DNA of 64,000 nt from Orthonyx spaldingii (Eukaryota; Chordata; Aves; Passeriformes; Orthonychidae). The stretch spans positions 319,227 to 383,226 of the forward strand of contig VZTJ01004374.1 in the NCBI GenBank assembly GCA_013397795.1, in the 5' to 3' direction. The translations under genes and the position numbers were made by a program. The notes beneath the pieces are model-generated. The model saw nothing but the letters and a program-made list of their open reading frames with translations, had not been told where the DNA came from and did no database searches. Shown piece by piece: positions 57,901 through 64,000 of the stretch (its first letter is position 1; every line of letters starts with the position of its first letter).

Positions 57901-58786
57901 CATTTCCTCATTCTGGTCACTCACAGAAGCAATCTGTTTTCATACCCCTTAGGTTCAGTTTGCCTCTTGAGACTGTTGGTGATTCAGAAGACAAGAGAAT
58001 TCCACTTTTTGCCCGTAGAGCATTGACTGCAGGAGGCCCCATTTCTGTGTGGAGCATTTGAGCACTACCACAATCCAAATCACAAATAACATTTTTGTGT
58101 TTATCTTGTCTTCCCTTTGATCTTTGCCACACTCTCCTGATAGATTCAGCTAGCTTAGAAACAAATATCTATTGCAGCTATGCTCTTCCATAAATAGAAA
58201 TTGTATACTTTTAATTAGAACAACTTTTAATTTATTTTTTTAAGTGTGTATCTGGAAGCTAGAGGGAAGGAAATCACAAGCATAAAGAAGGGCACAGGAT
58301 GCAGGCATGTGCACATGTCCAATGTCTTCACTAGTGCCAAGCTGAGCACAAATACGACTGCTGTTCTCAGCAAACATCAGAGTCTTTAGACATTTAAACA
58401 TTCAGCATTCAGAGGAAGAAAAGGTATGGCAGCTACCAGCTAACTGGGAGGTTTTGTTTTATTTCTCTCTCTCTGTTCCTATTGAATGCGCTTAGAGGGG
58501 ATGGCTCAGAGGATTCAAACTTCCTTGCTTGCTTGTAGGGAAAAAAAATCATCCCTGCTTTGGGAACCCAACTCCTCTACCCAAGTGGGAAGTCACAGAT
58601 GTAACACATCAGTAGGTAAGAGAAATGCTCGCCTTGCCCCCACCCTGGCACATCAGAAGTGAAACCTAGGTCAAATCTTTTCATGTGTTGCTCATAGTTT
58701 CTTTAAAATAGTATTTCCACTGATGCACACCAACGTGATGAACATTTTTTCATGTATTATTAATGCATTTCTTTGTACCATGTTCC

Positions 58787-58800
58787 AAAAAAAAAAAAAA
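58787..58800 (+). repeat. Poly-A run (14)
   Basis: Fourteen consecutive A residues; simple homopolymer. Confidence 0.95.
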
Positions 58801-61800
58801 GTTTTGATTTATTCCACACCTTAAACCCAATGTGACAAACTAGTGAGATGGCAGCAGGCTGCCTCTTTCTTTCTCCAAGATTTGAAAACTGAACTTAAAA
58901 GTCTGGAATTATACTCAGATGCATTCCACTCTTGTAATATTAACATTTTTTTTATTACCTGAACTATTTTCCCTGTCTCCCTTGACTCCCACAGCAGGGA
59001 CTCTCATATTATTTCCTGCAGTGTTCCACCCCCACTTTCAGAGACCTGGATTTGAGGAGCTGCCCTACCGTTTATCAAAGCTTTTCCCTTGGTCATCAGA
59101 GAGAGTCTTGTCTGGTTTGGGCTCTATGAAATTGTCTGCTTCTACTTTTTTCCTTGCTTTTTCTTCCTCTTCTTTGTATCGAGTTATCTGTTCACAGCTG
59201 AGTAATCTCAGTAGAACTGCGGGGATGGAGATCTTCTTGCCTCACGTCAAAGATACAGAACCTTTTTCAGCTGAGCCAGGGATTGGCAATATAGACAGGT
59301 ATTTATAAGTGCTCACACAAAGTAGGCATGAGGTGTCCGCTGTGGCAATTCCTGTGCAATATTGTATTGATCATATATACCTCTGACCTCCTTTTCTGCC
59401 CTCTAACCGTACAGTTCACCTCCACCAAGACTAACTGCTTTCAGTTTTCTTTACTGCTTGGTGCCTCTCAAGCAGCAACCATCTTTCTGGGAAAAACAAA
59501 AGAAGAGAAAATAAAACCCAAGCAACACACACACAAATCAGAAAAGGAAGGTCTTTGTTTCTTTTCTTCAAGATGTAGGATTTTCTCCCATACCAGGGCT
59601 GTAAAATATGTAATATCCATTCCTAGGTGAGCTGACATATTTAAAGCTCAATGGATTGCAAAACATGTTAAATCATCTATGTATTTATTCCACAGAGATT
59701 TGGGAAGCATTTATTTGACAAGAGAGAAAAAAAATCATTTTAAAGATTTAGGTAGGTTGTGAGATAATAGATTTGAAATTGCCAATGTTGTTGTACAGAG
59801 AAAAATCACAAATCATTTCTCTGTGAAACCACTGCTACCAAATTTCTAGACAGAGTCCATCATCAGTAAATATTTTAAGGATATGGTATTAGTTTAGGTG
59901 ATCCAACTGCAGAGTGGTGTGATATGACTTCAAGCAAATATATTAGTTGGACTTGCTTGGGGGTTAAATTCTTTGTGAGCTTTCAACTCTCCTGTTGGTG
60001 ATCTTTTTCTCACAATGCAAAGCCTCTCCCCTGCCTGCGCTTTACTTCTGAAGCTCTTTAAAAACATTTCTCCCTGCAAGCCTTTCTGTGGTGCAGGGAG
60101 TTCACACAGGTAGAAATTTTTGGTTGTCCCTAATCTCTGTCCATTTGTGTGACAGTCCCCTGCATGGGAGCTTCTCAGAATAGAAATAAGTCTCTTCTTC
60201 CTGAGAGTTTGGAAATCATCTAGCCCAAATCAGCACCTCTGATAAAGATGCTGACACCAGTGCTGTGGATGGCTATTATTTATTTATGTTCTTGAAACAG
60301 GGTAATGGAGTGCTCTCACCTAATATTAATAGAATTCACTTTTTACAGCAACTATATATATTCATATATATGTGAATACAGATAATGGGAACATTATAAA
60401 CTTGACTAATCAGTTCTGCGAGTATTTGCTTGAGAAGGAATTTAAATACTTTACCTGTATTTGTTTTTCAGTTATTTGGGGGGAAAAAAAAATTTCCTCC
60501 CAAACTTAATTGCCACATTTTCCTTTAAAAATATGTATTTAGAAAGGAAGAGAAAAGCCCCCTCTTCTGCTGTGTTTTTATGTTGCAGCCCTTTCCGAAC
60601 CTGAGCACTTGTGGGAAAGTTAATCACTTTCTGTGGCTACTCTAGGTGACAACTGCAATCACAAAACACTGATGTTTGCTTGAGATTCTGAGATACAGGC
60701 AGAAAGCAAATGTGGAATGCTAAATGGAATGCAAGGAAACAAAATCTCATTCTAAGAGCAACACTCGATCTGCTAACCTGACAGGGAAAAGGAAACCCAT
60801 ATGAGCTATATACATCAAACCAAGATTTACCAGCCTGGCTTAATCCACCCTTAGCAGAGGTTTGTAGGAGACTGTTTTGCTAATGGTTACAAAATACGAA
60901 ATCTGTAAGGTATTAGTGCATGTTTTGTAAACATAAAAACTGGGCAAATCTATAGAACAATTTATACTTTTTTTTTTCTCACCTTTTTCCTGACAGCATA
61001 ACTCTGCCCATACTGTGCTGAAAAAAGGGTTTTCACAGATTTGTGATATTAACTGTTGAATCTATATTTATGAGTTTCCATGATGTTTCTGTAATAATAG
61101 GATTATTAGCATCCTTTTTACTTAGTATGAGGCACTAAGGCAATCAATGCATGAAACTCACCTGCCGTAACAGTGGCTGGTTCATTAGCCAGGGACTGCT
61201 GAAAAGACTGGGGTGAACATTAAGGAGTATGCATTTATTTTTAGCAGGCGCTCGATATTCTGTGCAAATCCAGTGTGAGAAGGGGGAGTGGAATGTTCTT
61301 TGGCAAAGAAACCTTTCCAGAATGACCTCATTCAAACACTTTATACCTTTTCTTTCTAGTCCTGCACCCTAAGGTGCTGGTGAAAAAGCATGAAAAGCGC
61401 AGAGAGGGTTTTTTGGTGAAATTGGTCCTCTGTTTTGAGTGTTGTCCTCTGAGTGTGGTTCTACCAACAGCTGTGCCCATTTAATGCTTTGTCTAGTTCC
61501 CATTTTTGGCAATTAGCTCATGAGAACCTCATGTTGGGTTCTTTCAAAAGCCTCACACGGTCTTCAGACATACCTTGCTCGTGTTGAATCCTGCTCTGTC
61601 CTTGGTATCTTTTTCCTTTCAAGTGAGACTGGGTTAGATGGGGAGACAGTTCCCAAAACCTGAACCTTACACCCTTTTGAGGATCCCCAACTTTGGTGAC
61701 ACCCAGACCCCTTGGTGGGCACTGAGTGGCCTCACCACTGATGTATGGTCAAAAAGGGCCTGACTTCAGCCCTCAGATCCCACCTTGTCACTGCACATGG

Positions 61801-64000
61801 TGGTCACACACCGATGGCACGGTGCTGAAAACATCACTTTTTCGAGGACAAATTGTGAACATATTTAGTCCTTATGCTTTAATTAATCAGATTGGAAGTT
61901 CACTTGCTTAACTGAAGAGCTTGCAACAGCATGTGAAAGACACAGCTGTGGAAAATGCCATCATTAGGAGTCTTTCCATAGTGTCTATGGCTCTCCATCA
62001 GCAGGCAGACATCCCAAAGCAATGCACACAGTATCTTCAAATTAATATAAAGTGTATATGAGCGGCCTTTGTAAGTTTGCTGTATATTCAGGGGAAGCTC
62101 AAACTGAGGCTCTGACCTGAATTTGGAATTGAGTGGTCCTTTCAGTTAAGTAAAAGCTCATTTTTTCATGACAAGAATCCATTTATCAGGTGAACCAAAA
62201 ACCCCATAAGCAGACAGTTTTAGGATTTCAAAGTGCCTTCATACAGGTTCTAGGAAACAACTTGCAAAACATGCAGGAATTTATACAGAGATGTTTAATA
62301 AATCAAAGAGACACTTACAACAATGAACATCACTCAGTTTAGGTGATTAGTGCTTTACAGTCATTAGGATTGGAGACCAGAGTGTGTGGACTAGTCTCTT
62401 TTTATAGATGATTGATGGGATGAGAGAGATCAGAAACAATATTGTAGACAACAGATGAACAGAGAATATTAAAAAAGCAATGGGGGGAGGATTGAAGCCC
62501 TGCTGAAAGATTAAAGAATAGAAAGAAGTACAAATGAGCAAATCAATTATTGTGTGAAGATTTCTAGGATGTTGTTTAATTCATATTGGCCTGTTCTATA
62601 TTTAGTTTCCTCACAGTTTCTTTTTTTATTGATGTTTCTTTTAGTTCCCTCTCTGGAATCTGATTCTAAGATGCATCATTGAATCATCCTTTGAGAGGAA
62701 ATGTTACAAAATGAGACCCAATCTAGCAAACATTTTCTGACATGAGCCGTCTTGCCTTAACTAAGCAAAATTCAATGATGCTGTTTCAGAGTATTAAAAT
62801 CACTCAAAGTAGCAGAAAGTTTGGAACCACAGGCCTTGGAGGGGGTGCATCTTCTTCGGGAGGGAAGGGCAGAGAAGGAAGAGGAAGGGGTAATTTCAGA
62901 CATGCTTTTTCCTTCCTCTGGAATTTACATGAGCACTCAGTATATGGGGAAGATTGTTGGAAGGATGGATCCAAAAATGTACAGAGCAAAGGGGATTTAT
63001 GTGGAGTGTCTGTCTGTCAGACTCCCTTGCTGGATGCAATGTCAGGAGCTGGGCAGCTCCCTCATGGTAACATCTGTTCAGGAGCAGCTTCAGGGGCCAG
63101 GGAAAATGGGTTTTCCAGCTGCTTCTCCTGCCTGAAGCCTCCTCTTCCAAAGCATCCTGTACATGGTGTAAAAGTTCCTTCCTTCAAGGGAGTTCTTTGC
63201 TTCTGTTTTAGGGGTCCCACTCAGTCAGGTGCACAAGTGAGGGTGTCAGAGAGGAGAGACTTTTGTGCTAGGGAGGCACCAGGGTAAAGGAAAATGGGAT
63301 AATAAGCATGCATTTTAAAAACCATGTACTGCTATAACAGATCACAGACTTTAAAATAATGTGACCATATTGCTTTGCTGTCTTCAACATGTCACTAAAG
63401 AGCTGAGATCAGGCTATTCAGGAATCAGTTATACTTTGGAGCAAATTTGCATTAAATTTAACAATAAACTATTCAGTTTTCCAATGTCTGGCTTAGGAAT
63501 AATTATAACATCACTGTAATTACTTTTAATGTAAACACTGATATGTACTGCCACCCATACCAGCACATCCACATTCAAAATTTGCAGTGAAAGTTTAGGG
63601 GCCTGTCCAAACCTACTGTATGAAATGTGCTGCTTTACACACAAAATATCAGCTTTTTCCCAAAAAGTTATTTTTAACAACAGCCAGAAGGATTCACTGA
63701 TATCCTTCTTGTGAAGCATTTCATAGGAACGTAGTAACTCTTGCCTCTTTTCTTCTTTCTGGGAGACTATGATGCTTTACAGGAAGGTTGTCAACCAGGA
63801 TGTTCATGTTATTGCCAAGGGCTAGGAAAGGAGGAATTGACTGATGCTATCATGAAACATTGTCATGGTAGGCTCATATAAAAATTTCTCAACCTTAAAA
63901 ATGTTCAATTTTTGATTTAGGACTCTCAAGCAAGAAAACCACAGTGACTTTCCAGTGAGCTGATACAGCTGTTGGCTGTTAACAAGAGAAGCCTCACTGG

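Larger units (their letters stand above)
53825..64000. other. Long non-coding stretch, no gene seen
   Basis: Ten kilobases with short shadowed open frames. The longest are 181 codons at 57379-57924 (minus), discussed separately, and 181 codons at 62742-63287 (plus), whose product is Ser/Gly-rich at its start and has no domain. A faint minus-strand CR1-like phrase near 60209-60225 (GGAAATCATCTAGCCCAA) is too short to call. A small AT-rich palindromic area lies near 60355-60380. Otherwise nothing seen. Confidence 0.5.

Noticed and set aside
60209..60245. CR1-like phrase on the minus strand
   Set aside because: Only about 18 bases resemble CR1 and neither flank continues the match.
62742..63287. 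181-codon plus-strand frame near the window end
   Set aside because: No domain, shadow frames on both strands and no splice or promoter context.
1..64000. CRISPR arrays, operons, phage, transposon cargo or other prokaryote-type systems
   Set aside because: No regularly spaced repeats, no coding density and vertebrate CR1 repeats are present; the window is eukaryotic.

Overview
This looks like non-coding vertebrate nuclear DNA, most likely from a bird. The base composition is moderately AT-rich, stop codons are dense in all frames, and no open frame exceeds about 200 codons. There is no Shine-Dalgarno or operon structure. The one clearly recognisable young interspersed repeat is a CR1 LINE 3' end with the typical avian ATTCTATGATTCT tail (about 53680-53824). 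A second, much older CR1 fragment of the type common in turtles and crocodilians is at 18319-18650. A few MIR/L2-type fragments are visible (about 4124, 7953 and 12215), and I see no Alu, L1 or B-element sequence. Low repeat load with CR1 as the dominant family is the usual picture in birds. Species and neighbouring genes cannot be read from this window.

Layout. I found no protein-coding gene, tRNA, rRNA or other structural RNA gene that I can defend. The window reads as a gene desert or a very long intron. Scattered through it are short blocks that look unlike their surroundings: rich in homeodomain (TAAT), forkhead, SOX, POU or ONECUT-like words, with retained CpGs and few simple repeats. 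The main ones are near 1040-1185, 8361-8830, 9600-9800, 10215-10600, 12815-12990, 13262-13525, 14395-14640, 31330-31540, 32518-32600, 34865-34965, 35860-35955, 36715-36900, 40500-41225 and 49640-49927. Dense clusters of conserved enhancers around a developmental regulator look like this, but conservation was not measured here and the calls rest on composition only.

Landmarks. A genuine CpG island lies at 49928-50590, directly next to an enhancer-like block. It carries a CTCF-like and an AP-1 site and is the best candidate for an unannotated promoter or a CpG-rich regulatory element. A perfect (ATTCT)n pentanucleotide microsatellite of 101 bp is at 33429-33529. A 243-bp segment at 13612-13854 has a strong acceptor, a consensus donor and an uninterrupted phase-0/phase-0 frame, so it could be an orphan exon. 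A minus-strand open stretch at 21791-22153 reads like protein and follows a good acceptor.

Nothing resembling a defence system, biosynthetic cluster, virus or mobile-element cargo is present. If the window holds something new, it is most likely regulatory (the CpG island plus the enhancer-like blocks) or a lineage-specific or non-coding transcript.
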